From Streptomyces durocortorensis (GTDB lineage Bacteria; Actinomycetota; Actinomycetes; Streptomycetales; Streptomycetaceae), in NCBI RefSeq assembly GCF_031760065.1, contig NZ_CP134500.1, positions 1,674,001 to 1,738,000 of the forward strand: 64,000 bases of DNA, read 5' to 3'. Shown piece by piece: positions 6,817-14,866 of the stretch. Numbering within the stretch: position 1 is the stretch's first letter; each line of letters begins with the position of its first letter. The translations under genes were made by a program, and so were the position numbers. The notes beneath the pieces are model-generated. The model ran no database searches. It saw only the letters and a list, made by a program, of their open reading frames with translations, and had not been told where the DNA came from.

Positions 6817-8364
6817 ATGCCTGCGTCCGAGACCTTCGCCGACCTCGTCGCCGCCGAGGACGTCCTGCTCTTCGTGAACGCGGCGATCACCGCGACCGGG
6901 CAGCGCGAGTTCCGCTCCGACGCCGTCGGCCAGCAGCTGTCGTTGGACTTCCTCCACACTTACGTACGGGTCAACTACCGGCGTGTCTATGCCTCTTCGC
7001 TGGCCCTGGACATCAACGACCACAACGCCGCCCGCATCGTACGCGAGCTCCTGGAGACGGCGGGCGAGGCGAGTGCGGAGGAGCGGCGCACCGAGGGGCG
7101 GCTCATCGCCGCCCGGCTGGCGCTGCTGCCGCCGCCGCGCGTCTACCGGCTCTTCGGCGAGCTGCGCCGGGCCGGGGTCAACAACCGGCGCACCCGGGCG
7201 ATCATGCGCGACTGGCTGGCGGCCCGGCCGGACCTGGGGCACGACGCGGTGAAGTACCGCAGCGGGCTGAAGTCGGCCGCCCGGCACATCCATCTGCGCT
7301 GCCCCGAAGGGACGGAGCCGCTCCCCGAAGTCGGGGCGTTCCTGTTCCGGCCCGGGCGGCTGCCGCGCTACGAGCACCGGCTGCTGGACGCCTGGCGGCG
7401 CGCCCACTACGAGCAGGGGGCCGTGGCCGAGCTGCCGTTCACCGTCGCGGAGGGGTTCGCGGACCGGCACGGGATGAAGCGCGAGGTGTTCCTGAAGCGG
7501 GCCGCGCCCCGGATGACCCGGCTGGAGCGCCTGCGCACGCAGGAGCAGCGGGTGGAGGGCGACCAGCAGCCGGACGTCGATCTGACCGTCATGCCGCTGA
7601 CCCGCCTGGCCCTGTACGTGCTCGCGCTCCCCTTCGAGCGGCGCGCCGCCCGGCGCGCGGAGCTGTCCGGTGCCCTGCGCACGGCCGCCCGCCGGGCCGC
7701 GGGCGGGCACGCGGGGACCTGGGGGCGTGTACACGCGGTGCTGGACGACAGCTTCTCCTCGTCCGGTTCGGGGCAGAAGCGGCGGCGGCCGCTGGCCGTC
7801 GCGCTGGCCTCCCACTACCTGCTGGAGGCGCTCGCGGCTCCCGGCGCCTACCGCGCGCTGTGGACCTCGGGCCGGGACGACGCCCTGCTCGTACGCCCAT
7901 GGGGGCCGACCCCGCTCGGGATGCGGATCCTGGACGCGCTGGAGCCCGGGCCGGGCGGCGGCGGTGCGGGCCGGCCCGCGAGCGCTGGTGCGGACCGGCC
8001 GGTCGATGCCGTTCCGGACCGGCTGGTCGACGCCGCTCCGGACCGGCTGGTGATCGTCTCGGACGGCTGGGACAACGCTCCGGCGGGCCTTGCGGGCGAG
8101 GTGCTGCGCGTGTGGCGGAGCCGGCTGGACCCGGCGCGCCGGACGGCCGTCGTGCACCTCAACCCCGTATACGACGCGGCCGGTTTCGACGTCCGGCGGC
8201 TCGCGGCGGGGGTTCCGACGGCCGGCATCCGGGATGCGGAGGATCTGCCCGCCCTGGTGGAGATCGCCCGGTTCACGGAGGGGCGGACCGGGGCGGCGGA
8301 GCTGCACGCCTATCTGGGCCGCCGGGTGGCCCGGTTCCTGGGAGAGAAGGAGACCGCGTCGTGA
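6817..8364 (+). CDS. Ro60/TROVE-like protein with C-terminal von Willebrand A domain
   Basis: A 515-residue protein. Residues 1-300 are alpha-helical with repeated short helices, including NNRRTRAIMRDWLAARP and KYRSGLKSAARH. Residues about 300-515 form a vWA domain with all MIDAS residues: D310-x-S312-x-S314, T365 in GPTPLG and D416-G417 in LVIVSDGWDN. Total length and order match bacterial Ro60 (Rsr), an RNA-binding ring that works with small Y RNAs and exoribonucleases in RNA quality control. The likeness of the helical half to TROVE is my reading, not a database match. A short repeat (PVDAVPDRLVDAAPDRL) lies before the last MIDAS strand. GGGGGAAGA precedes the ATG. The TGA overlaps the GTG of the next gene, so the two products probably act together. 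Confidence 0.65.
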   Translation: MPASETFADLVAAEDVLLFVNAAITATGQREFRSDAVGQQLSLDFLHTYVRVNYRRVYASSLALDINDHNAARIVRELLETAGEASAEERRTEGRLIAARLALLPPPRVYRLFGELRRAGVNNRRTRAIMRDWLAARPDLGHDAVKYRSGLKSAARHIHLRCPEGTEPLPEVGAFLFRPGRLPRYEHRLLDAWRRAHYEQGAVAELPFTVAEGFADRHGMKREVFLKRAAPRMTRLERLRTQEQRVEGDQQPDVDLTVMPLTRLALYVLALPFERRAARRAELSGALRTAARRAAGGHAGTWGRVHAVLDDSFSSSGSGQKRRRPLAVALASHYLLEALAAPGAYRALWTSGRDDALLVRPWGPTPLGMRILDALEPGPGGGGAGRPASAGADRPVDAVPDRLVDAAPDRLVIVSDGWDNAPAGLAGEVLRVWRSRLDPARRTAVVHLNPVYDAAGFDVRRLAAGVPTAGIRDAEDLPALVEIARFTEGRTGAAELHAYLGRRVARFLGEKETAS

Positions 8365-9500
8365 ACCGGCTGGAATTCACCGGGCTCACCACCCGGCCCT
8401 CCCAGGTGTGGGGAGGCGTCCGGCTCGTCCCGCTGGTGCGCGAGGCACCGGTGGAGGGGCTGCGGCTGCACCGGGAGGTGTACGAGGGGCTCGGCGCGGG
8501 GATCGTCGAGCTCGGACCCCGCAGCCACGACGTCTCGTACATTCCCCACGGGTTCGTCGCCGACTGGTCGGGCACCGATACCGCCGCGCCGGAGCCGGGC
8601 GGGCAGTCCGCCACGTACGGGACGCAGTTCGGCGGCCGGGACGCGCCGACGACCGTCCGCCTTCCCTCGCTCCCCCGCCACCGCATGGCCAAGCGGCGCC
8701 CCGGCGACCGGCTGCGGTTCCTGCCGCTCCACCTGGCTCTGGAGGGCTACCTCGCGCTGCACTTCGGCGGTCCGTCGACGGCCTGGGAGGAGTGGTCGCG
8801 GGCGGCCCTGCGCGACGGGCTCTCGCCGCGCGCCGAGGACGCGTACCTCGGGCGGTCGGTGCGCGGGCTCGGGGAAGCGCTGCGGATCTTCGAGATCCAC
8901 CCGGACCAGTGCGGGGTGATGGTGTACGCCTCCGACGCGCTCGCCGCCGCGTTCGTGGTGCCGCACCCGGAGGACTACCGGCTGCTCCACGCCTCGCTGG
9001 TGGAGGACCTGTACGGGGAAGTGGTGCACCAGTACGCGCTCTACGGGGCGCCCGTCCCGGAGTTCGGGGCGCGGCTCGGGGGCGGGGAGCACATCCGTAC
9101 GCTCGCCGATCTGCGGGCGGCCGCGCGGGGGCAGGAGCGCGCGTGGGAGGAGGCGCACGACAGCCTGTTCGCGCGGGAACTGCTGAACTCCTCGTACGGG
9201 TTCGACCGGGTCTACCGGATGGGGTCGTTCACGCTGTGGCGGTTCCTGCCGCCGTTCGTCCGGGACGGGAGCGGGCAGCACATCGGGGAGACGATCACCG
9301 ATCACCAGGGGCAGGTCGCCTACCTCAAGACGTTCCGGCTCTCCGACGCCCAGATCCGGCGCGGCCATCTGCTGCACACCCTGGCGGGCGCGGACTGGGA
9401 GCTGTCGCGGGCGGCCGCCGCGCTGGGGTCGAGCCGGGAGGAACTGGTGCGGCGAATCCGGGCGGCCGGAGTCGGGAACCTGCTCAAGGGCGACGTGTGA
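8361..9500 (+). CDS. Partner of the TROVE-like protein: unknown domain plus Fis-type helix-turn-helix
   Basis: A 379-residue protein starting at a GTG that overlaps the previous TGA by 4 bases, with GAGAAGGAG eight bases before it. The first 330 residues contain no motif I can name with confidence; they have features such as VRLVPLVREAP, a repeated aromatic/charged pattern and DQCGVMVYASDALAAAFVVPHPEDY. I suspect an ARPP-type domain (a family name I recall from Streptomyces annotations), but cannot verify it. The last 45 residues (RGHLLHTLAGADWELSRAAAALGSSREELVRRIRAAGV) match the Fis/NtrC C-terminal helix-turn-helix, with alanines and LG at the expected places. No AAA+ domain is present. It may bind DNA or structured RNA next to the vWA protein. 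Confidence 0.6.
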   Translation: MNRLEFTGLTTRPSQVWGGVRLVPLVREAPVEGLRLHREVYEGLGAGIVELGPRSHDVSYIPHGFVADWSGTDTAAPEPGGQSATYGTQFGGRDAPTTVRLPSLPRHRMAKRRPGDRLRFLPLHLALEGYLALHFGGPSTAWEEWSRAALRDGLSPRAEDAYLGRSVRGLGEALRIFEIHPDQCGVMVYASDALAAAFVVPHPEDYRLLHASLVEDLYGEVVHQYALYGAPVPEFGARLGGGEHIRTLADLRAAARGQERAWEEAHDSLFARELLNSSYGFDRVYRMGSFTLWRFLPPFVRDGSGQHIGETITDHQGQVAYLKTFRLSDAQIRRGHLLHTLAGADWELSRAAAALGSSREELVRRIRAAGVGNLLKGDV

Positions 9501-9561
9501 CCCCTGCCCGGGCAGCGTACGACCGGTCCGGACCAGGCACCCTTTAACGCAGGGATCCTCG

Positions 9562-9599
9562 GTAACACGGGGTTCACACTCGGGCAACGGACGGGAAAT
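9562..9599 (+). promoter_or_regulatory. Double GlnR box upstream of glnII
   Basis: Four half-sites with exact 11-bp spacing: GTAAC at 9562, TTCAC at 9573, GCAAC at 9584 and GAAAT at 9595, each separated by 6 bases. This fits the actinomycete GlnR consensus gTnAc-n6-GaAAc repeated twice. It ends 56 bp before the GTG start. GlnR is known to control glnII in S. coelicolor. Confidence 0.8.
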
Positions 9600-9654
9600 C
9601 GCGTCTTGCCAAGCTGCGCGGCATAGACCGCTGCACCCGCAAAGGATGGCGTCC

Positions 9655-10689
9655 GTGACGTTCAAGGCTGAGTACATCTGGATAGACGGCACCGAGCCGA
9701 CCGCCAAGCTTCGTTCCAAGACGAAGATCATGGACGGCACGCCGTCGCAGGACGTGGCGGACCTCCCGATCTGGGGCTTCGACGGCTCCAGCACCAACCA
9801 GGCCGAGGGTCACGCCTCCGACCGGGTGCTGAAGCCCGTCTTCACCTGTCCGGACCCGATCCGCGGCGGTGACGACGTCCTCGTCCTGTGCGAGGTCTTC
9901 AACATCGACATGACGCCGCACGAGTCCAACACCCGGGCCGCGCTGCGTCCGGTGGCCGAGCGGTTCGCGGGCCAGGCCCCGGTCTTCGGCATCGAGCAGG
10001 AGTACACCTTCTTCGACGGCCACCGGCCGCTCGGCTTCCCCGAGGGCGGCTTCCCGGCCGCGCAGGGCGGCTACTACTGCGGCGTCGGCGCCGACGAGAT
10101 CTTCGGCCGTCAGATCGTGGAGAAGCACCTCGACAACTGCCTCAAGGCGGGGCTCGGCATCTCCGGCATCAACGCCGAGGTCATGCCCGGCCAGTGGGAG
10201 TTCCAGGTGGGCCCGCTGTCCCCGCTGGAGGTCTCCGACCAGCTGTGGGTGGCCCGTTGGCTGCTCTACCGCACCGCCGAGGACTTCAACGTCTCCGCGA
10301 CCCTGGACCCCAAGCCGGTCAAGGGCGACTGGAACGGCGCGGGCGCGCACACCAACTTCTCCACGAAGGCGATGCGCGAGGGCTACGACGCGATCATCAC
10401 CGCGTGCGAGTCGCTGGGCGAGGGCTCCAAGCCGATGGACCATGTCAAGAACTACGGCGCGGGCATCGACGACCGGCTCACCGGCCTGCACGAGACGGCC
10501 CCCTGGAACGAGTACAGCTACGGCGTCTCCGACCGCGGCGCCTCGGTCCGTATCCCGTGGCAGGTCGAGCAGGACCAGAAGGGGTACATCGAGGACCGTC
10601 GCCCCAACGCCAACGTCGACCCGTACGTCGTCACACGGCTGATCGTCGACACCTGCTGCACCGCGCTGGAGAAGGCCGACCAGGTCTGA
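9655..10689 (+). CDS. glnII: Glutamine synthetase type II, eukaryote-like
   Basis: A 344-residue GSII enzyme that makes glutamine from glutamate, ammonia and ATP. Diagnostic stretches are KAEYIWIDGTEPTAKLRSKTK at the N-terminus, IWGFDGSSTNQAEG, GIEQEYTFF (metal-binding glutamates), NAEVMPGQWEFQVGP, and NGAGAHTNFSTKAMR. Type II lacks the adenylylation loop of GSI and is not a GlnE target. I choose GTG at 9655 because AAAGG lies 9 bases ahead; an ATG at 9646 abuts that sequence and is too close. Length then agrees with the known S. coelicolor GlnII (about 343 residues). A double GlnR box lies upstream and a strong terminator downstream, so it is a single-gene unit under nitrogen control. Confidence 0.97.
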   Translation: MTFKAEYIWIDGTEPTAKLRSKTKIMDGTPSQDVADLPIWGFDGSSTNQAEGHASDRVLKPVFTCPDPIRGGDDVLVLCEVFNIDMTPHESNTRAALRPVAERFAGQAPVFGIEQEYTFFDGHRPLGFPEGGFPAAQGGYYCGVGADEIFGRQIVEKHLDNCLKAGLGISGINAEVMPGQWEFQVGPLSPLEVSDQLWVARWLLYRTAEDFNVSATLDPKPVKGDWNGAGAHTNFSTKAMREGYDAIITACESLGEGSKPMDHVKNYGAGIDDRLTGLHETAPWNEYSYGVSDRGASVRIPWQVEQDQKGYIEDRRPNANVDPYVVTRLIVDTCCTALEKADQV

Positions 10690-10716
10690 TCCGTCCCGCC
10701 GCAGCCGTGTACGCAT

Positions 10717-10753
10717 GAGGGGCCCGCCGGTTCTGTTCTCCGGCGGGCCCCTC
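10717..10753 (+). terminator. glnII terminator
   Basis: A perfect 14-bp stem, GAGGGGCCCGCCGG at 10717-10730 and CCGGCGGGCCCCTC at 10740-10753, with loop TTCTGTTCT. It begins 28 bases after the glnII stop. Confidence 0.9.
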
Positions 10754-10968
10754 GTGCGTGATCACGCAGCAGGTCGAAGCCCTCGGCGGACCGGGCCGAT
10801 GGGTCGACGCCGTGCGGGGCGAGGCGGATCAGAGTGCGTCGGCCCGAGAGCTGAGGACCCGGACGGTTTTCCGGCTGGAGGTTCCCACGAATCGGCCCGG
10901 GCTCTGAACGGACCGCTCGGCCCGTCCGTATGGGACGTCACGCTTCTCCCTCGAAGCAGAGGAGTCCC

Positions 10969-12516
10969 ATGCGACGCACATCCCACAAGAAACGTTCCAC
11001 GCTGGCGAACCGGGCCATTGCCGCCTCCGCCGCCCTGATCCTGGGGGGAGGTGGGCTGGTCGCGGTCAATGTCTACGCCTCCGCGGGGGAAGGACCGTCT
11101 GGTTCTCCGCCCACCCGGACGCAGAACGCAGGCCGCCAGCTGTCCACCATCGTCTGCCCCGAAGCCGTGAACGGACTGGCCGAGGTGCCGGACCGGGTCC
11201 GGAGCGAGGTCGACCGTGAACTCGCGGCGATGGATACCCAGATCACCGATGCCTACCGGCAGTTCGCCGACCGGAAGGAGCAGATAGCCCGCGATCCCGG
11301 GCTGGCCGAGAACGCCGTGCTCGGGCCGTTGCGCAGCAAGCGGGCCGCGAGCCTCGACCGCATCGGCACCGCGATCGGGCGCGTCGCGGAGCGGCCTGGC
11401 GGGCTGGACAGCCTCGCCGGATGCAGCCTGCGCGCCGACGACAGCCGCCCCGGAGGCGGGGGCGGCAACGGCGGTAGCGGTGGCGATGACGACGGCCAGG
11501 GGCAGGACCAGGGCCAGAATCAGGGGCAGAACGCCGGGCAAGGACAGTACGGAGGACAAGGGCAGGACCCCGGCCAGGACCCGGGCCGGGATCCCGGCCA
11601 AGGGGAAGGTTCCGGGCAGGGGCAGGGCGGCAACGGTCCCGTGGCCGCCGATTTCGTCGATATCCAGTCCGTCCAGCCCAATGTCGAGCGGCCCCGCAAG
11701 CGCCGCAACGCCTCCCGGGGCACCTTCACCACCGACTGCGGCCGTAATGAGAACGGGAAGTTCAACCCTGACAACGTCATCGTCGCGCCCGGCGTGAGCA
11801 ACGGCGCGCACCATATGCACGATTACGTCGGCAACCAGGCCAACGACGCGTTCGCCAGCGACGACGATCTGGCGAACGGCGCCACCACCTGCCGCAACCA
11901 GGGCGACCGTTCCACCTACTACTGGCCCGTCCTGCGGCTCCAGAACGGGCAGGACGAGAACGACGTGAACGCCGACGGCGGCGGCCGGGACCAGAACGTC
12001 GGGGAGATCCAGACGCCCTCCGAGGTCACGCTGAAGTTCGTCGGCTCACCCGTCGGGAAGGTCACCGCGATGCCGCGCTTCCTGCGGATCATCACCGGGG
12101 ACGCGAAGGCGTTCACCAACGGCGACGCCAATGCCAACGCCTCGTGGAGCTGCACCGGATTCGAGGACCGTCAGCTCAAGGACAAGTATCCGATCTGCCC
12201 CGAAGGCAGTCAGGTGGTGCGCACGTTCGCCTTCCAGAGCTGCTGGGACGGACAGAACACCGACAGCGCCAACCATCGCACCCATGTGGCGTTCGCCCAG
12301 GACAACGGGCGCTGCCCGAGCGGCTTCCGGGCCGTGCCGCAGCTGGTGCAGCGCGTTGTCTACGACGTCCCGCCCGGTCCCGGCTTCGCCGTCGACTCCT
12401 TTCCCGAGCAGCTGCACAAGCCCATCACCGATCACGGTGACTTCATCAACGTCTTCGACGACCGGCTGATGAAGAAGATGGTGCGGTGCATCAACGACGG
12501 CCGCCGCTGCCGCTGA
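10969..12516 (+). CDS. Secreted DUF1996-domain protein with Gly/Gln-rich linker
   Basis: A 515-residue exported protein. A basic N-terminus ([15 protein letters not shown]) and hydrophobic stretch to about residue 40 form the signal peptide. Residues 45-150 are a helical Cys-bearing segment, 155-235 a low-complexity linker rich in GQ and DPGQ repeats, and 240-515 the DUF1996 domain, with the family's conserved pieces [28 protein letters not shown] and [23 protein letters not shown]. The HHMHD and NHRTH histidines suggest a metal or hydrolytic site, but the function of DUF1996 is not established. ATG at 10969 is chosen for AGAGGAG upstream; an in-frame ATG at 10930 has no ribosome site. Confidence 0.85.
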   Translation: MRRTSHKKRSTLANRAIAASAALILGGGGLVAVNVYASAGEGPSGSPPTRTQNAGRQLSTIVCPEAVNGLAEVPDRVRSEVDRELAAMDTQITDAYRQFADRKEQIARDPGLAENAVLGPLRSKRAASLDRIGTAIGRVAERPGGLDSLAGCSLRADDSRPGGGGGNGGSGGDDDGQGQDQGQNQGQNAGQGQYGGQGQDPGQDPGRDPGQGEGSGQGQGGNGPVAADFVDIQSVQPNVERPRKRRNASRGTFTTDCGRNENGKFNPDNVIVAPGVSNGAHHMHDYVGNQANDAFASDDDLANGATTCRNQGDRSTYYWPVLRLQNGQDENDVNADGGGRDQNVGEIQTPSEVTLKFVGSPVGKVTAMPRFLRIITGDAKAFTNGDANANASWSCTGFEDRQLKDKYPICPEGSQVVRTFAFQSCWDGQNTDSANHRTHVAFAQDNGRCPSGFRAVPQLVQRVVYDVPPGPGFAVDSFPEQLHKPITDHGDFINVFDDRLMKKMVRCINDGRRCR

Positions 12517-12549
12517 CGCGGCGCGTACGGCCCCCGTGAACCTGCGCGG

Positions 12550-13050
12550 TCAGCTCCCGTGGTGACCGGAGTGCCCGTCCTCGCTCCCCCCTCCGCCACT
12601 GTTCCCCGAGTGGTGAGGCGAGGCGGTCTCCACCGTCCCCCCGAGCCGGCCGCGCAGCGCTGCGACCACCTTCGGATCGCCGACGGCCACCCACTGCCGT
12701 CCTACGAGGTAGGAGCCGCCGTAGTCCTTGGCCTCGTTGATCCACTCCCGCTGGCCGCGGTCGGTGGCGAACGTGGTCAGTACGTAACGCCCGTCGCCCG
12801 TAGTGCAGTTGGCCTGGCGGAGCTCCTCGGCGTCGGTCTGTACGTTCGGGTCGCAGCCCGCCTTCTTCGCCAGCTCCTCCAGGGTGCCCGCCGCGGCGGG
12901 CGGCGGCGTGGGCCGCTCCCGGCCGCCGCTGCCGTCGCCGTCGTCGGCGGATTCCGTGCTGCACCCGGCCAGGACCAGAAGCCCCGCCAGAGCCACCACG
13001 GCGGCCCCGGCTCGCGGTCCGCCCCGCCCGTCCGATCGTGTCGTCGCCAT
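12550..13050 (-). CDS. Small lipoprotein, function unknown
   Basis: About 166 residues. After a basic N-terminus, AAVVALAGLLVLAGCS ends in a lipobox (LAGC), so the mature protein should be lipid-anchored on the outer face of the membrane. The mature part has two further cysteines (AGCDPNVQ and ANCTTGDG) about 20 residues apart that could form a disulfide, and a His/Ser/Gly-rich tail. I do not know the family. ATG at 13050 has AGGA seven bases ahead. It converges on the DUF1996 gene with only 33 bp between stops. Confidence 0.8.
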   Translation of the reverse strand: MATTRSDGRGGPRAGAAVVALAGLLVLAGCSTESADDGDGSGGRERPTPPPAAAGTLEELAKKAGCDPNVQTDAEELRQANCTTGDGRYVLTTFATDRGQREWINEAKDYGGSYLVGRQWVAVGDPKVVAALRGRLGGTVETASPHHSGNSGGGGSEDGHSGHHGS

Positions 13051-13077
13051 CGGCCCATCCTGCACCCGAAAGCAGGC

Positions 13078-13866
13078 TCAGGGGTGAGCTACGGCGAGAC
13101 TCACGACATACGCCTCCTCGACCTCGCCGTCGGGGAACAGGGCGGCCAGCAGGGCCCGTTCGCGGTCGAAGTAGTCGCGGACCGCCGCCGGTTCACGGAT
13201 CAGGAAGTCGGAGAGGGTGGCCAGGTTGCCGAGATGGACCTCCAGCGGCACACGGCGGCTCCACGCCACCTGCCGGGTGCGGAAACCAATCCCGTCGGGC
13301 AGCGCGGCCCGGAAGCGGGCCCGGTCGTCCGGGGCGGCCGGTATCTCCGCCCCGAAGAACGTGCGCAGCCGCCGTTCCTGGTCGAGGAGCCACCGCGCGG
13401 ACGGGTCGGCGTCGTTCCACCACAGGGCGAGCGCCCCGCCCGGCCGCAGCACCCGGCGCGCCTCGGGGACGGACCGGGCCGGGTCGGTCCAGTGCCAGGC
13501 CTGGGCGTACGTGATCAGGTCCACGGAGCCGGTCCGCAGCGGCAGGCTGTTCCCGTCGCCCCGGACCACGGGGACGTCCGGCAGGCTCCGGCGGAACTGC
13601 TCGGCCATCCCGTCGCCCGGCTCCACCGCGGTGACCCGGGCCCCGCGCTCGCACAGCCGTGCCGTACCGAGCCCCGTACCGGCCCCGACGTCGGCGACCC
13701 GGGCTCCGGCGAGCGGCAGTCCGGCCAGGTCCTCGATGGCGTCGAACAGGGCGGGCGGGTAGGAGGGACGGTTCGCGTCATAGGCGGCGGCCACGGCGTC
13801 GAAGGATCGCGCCTGCACGGGTTTCGGCACCCGCCCCGTCACTGGTTTCGTCACTGGTTTCGTCAT
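13078..13866 (-). CDS. Class I SAM-dependent methyltransferase
   Basis: A methyltransferase of about 262 residues. Motif I is RVADVGAGTGLGTARL, motif II is VTAVEPGDGM and the post-motif region is VPVVRGDGNSLPL, followed by LITYAQAWHWTDP, typical of the UbiE/Methyltransf_11 group. SAM is the donor; the acceptor is unknown. The start is uncertain: the frame is open to 13917, with candidate ATGs at 13866 and 13878 and no clear ribosome site. The N-terminus contains a short repeat (TKPVTKPVT) from a duplicated GTTTCGTCACTG. It runs opposite to the diiron gene at 13958 and may share its promoter region. Confidence 0.85.
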   Translation of the reverse strand: MTKPVTKPVTGRVPKPVQARSFDAVAAAYDANRPSYPPALFDAIEDLAGLPLAGARVADVGAGTGLGTARLCERGARVTAVEPGDGMAEQFRRSLPDVPVVRGDGNSLPLRTGSVDLITYAQAWHWTDPARSVPEARRVLRPGGALALWWNDADPSARWLLDQERRLRTFFGAEIPAAPDDRARFRAALPDGIGFRTRQVAWSRRVPLEVHLGNLATLSDFLIREPAAVRDYFDRERALLAALFPDGEVEEAYVVSLAVAHP

Positions 13867-13957
13867 ACGGGCGATCATCGCGCGGCCCCCCGCGTCCGTG
13901 CGGGGAATTCCGTGCACGCCTCTGGTCCCCCCGGGTACCCGTCAGTACATTGACACC

Positions 13958-14863
13958 ATGTCTAACACGCAGCCAGCGGCGGTCGCGTCGGAGCGGACGC
14001 CCCTCAAGGCCCGCAAGGTGTCCTTCGCCTGGGAGCAGACCCCCCTGCACTGGGTGCCGGGCGACCCCTTCACCACGCACACCATCAACGTGCTCCACCT
14101 GCTGCTCCCGGCCGGAGAACGCTGGTTCATCCACGTCTACCGGCAGATCCTCCCGTACATCCGCGACGACCGGCTCCGCGAGGACGTCATCGGGTTCATC
14201 GGGCAGGAGGCCGTACATTCGCAGGCGCACGACGATGTGCTGCCGCATCTGCGGGAGTTGGGCCTCGACCCGACCCCGTACACCGCGCAGGTCGACTGGT
14301 TCTTCGAGAAGCTGCTCGGGGACCGGACCCTGCCGCCGGGGCGGGCGTCCAAGTGGTGGCTGATGGAGCGCGTGGCGATGATCGCGGCGATCGAGCACTA
14401 CACCGCCTTCCTCGGCGACTGGATCCTCAACGCCGAGGCGCTCGACCGGCGGGGCGCGGACCCGACCATGCTGGACCTGCTGCGCTGGCACGGCGCGGAG
14501 GAGGTGGAGCACCGGTCGGTGGCCTTCGACGTCTTCATGCACGTCGACGGCGGCTACCGGCGGCGGGTGCGGACCTGGGCTGCGGCCTTCTCCGCGCTGG
14601 TGTTCCTCTGGCAGCGCGGGACCCGGTTCTTCATGGAGAACGACCCGAGCCTGCTGGACGGCAAAGCGACGTTCAAGGCGTTCCACGCGAGCGGGAGGCA
14701 GGGCACGCTGCCGAGCACCGGAGCGATCCTGCGGTCCGTGCCGAGCTATCTCAGCCGCTCCTACCACCCATCGCAGGAAGGCAGTACGGCCCAGGCCGTC
14801 GACTACCTCGCCCACTCGCCCGCGGCGCTCGCCGCCGAGGCCCGTACGACGGGAAGCTCCTGA
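13958..14863 (+). CDS. Ferritin-like diiron protein of the predicted metal-dependent hydrolase family (PF10118)
   Basis: A 301-residue helical protein of the COG3687/PF10118 type, usually labelled predicted metal-dependent hydrolase. The residues form a full carboxylate-bridged diiron pattern: E54, E84xxH87 (IGQEAVHSQAH), E146 (AIEHYTAF) and E182xxH185 (GAEEVEHRS). That is the E-ExxH-E-ExxH order of ferritin-like oxygenases and oxidases. The next gene, 3 bp away, is a flavin/2Fe-2S reductase, the natural electron donor for a diiron oxygenase; a TetR regulator follows. I infer an oxygenase or desaturase-like activity rather than hydrolysis. The ATG at 13958 begins the conserved region; an upstream ATG at 13898 lacks support. 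Confidence 0.8.
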   Translation: MSNTQPAAVASERTPLKARKVSFAWEQTPLHWVPGDPFTTHTINVLHLLLPAGERWFIHVYRQILPYIRDDRLREDVIGFIGQEAVHSQAHDDVLPHLRELGLDPTPYTAQVDWFFEKLLGDRTLPPGRASKWWLMERVAMIAAIEHYTAFLGDWILNAEALDRRGADPTMLDLLRWHGAEEVEHRSVAFDVFMHVDGGYRRRVRTWAAAFSALVFLWQRGTRFFMENDPSLLDGKATFKAFHASGRQGTLPSTGAILRSVPSYLSRSYHPSQEGSTAQAVDYLAHSPAALAAEARTTGSS

Positions 14864-14866
14864 CCC

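Noticed and set aside
6057..9500. A 1147-residue plus-strand frame covering the cassette
   Set aside because: Only its C-terminal part from the GTG at 8361 is real. The upstream part is antisense to the oxidoreductase, then out of frame with the TROVE-like gene and Arg/Pro/Gly-rich.
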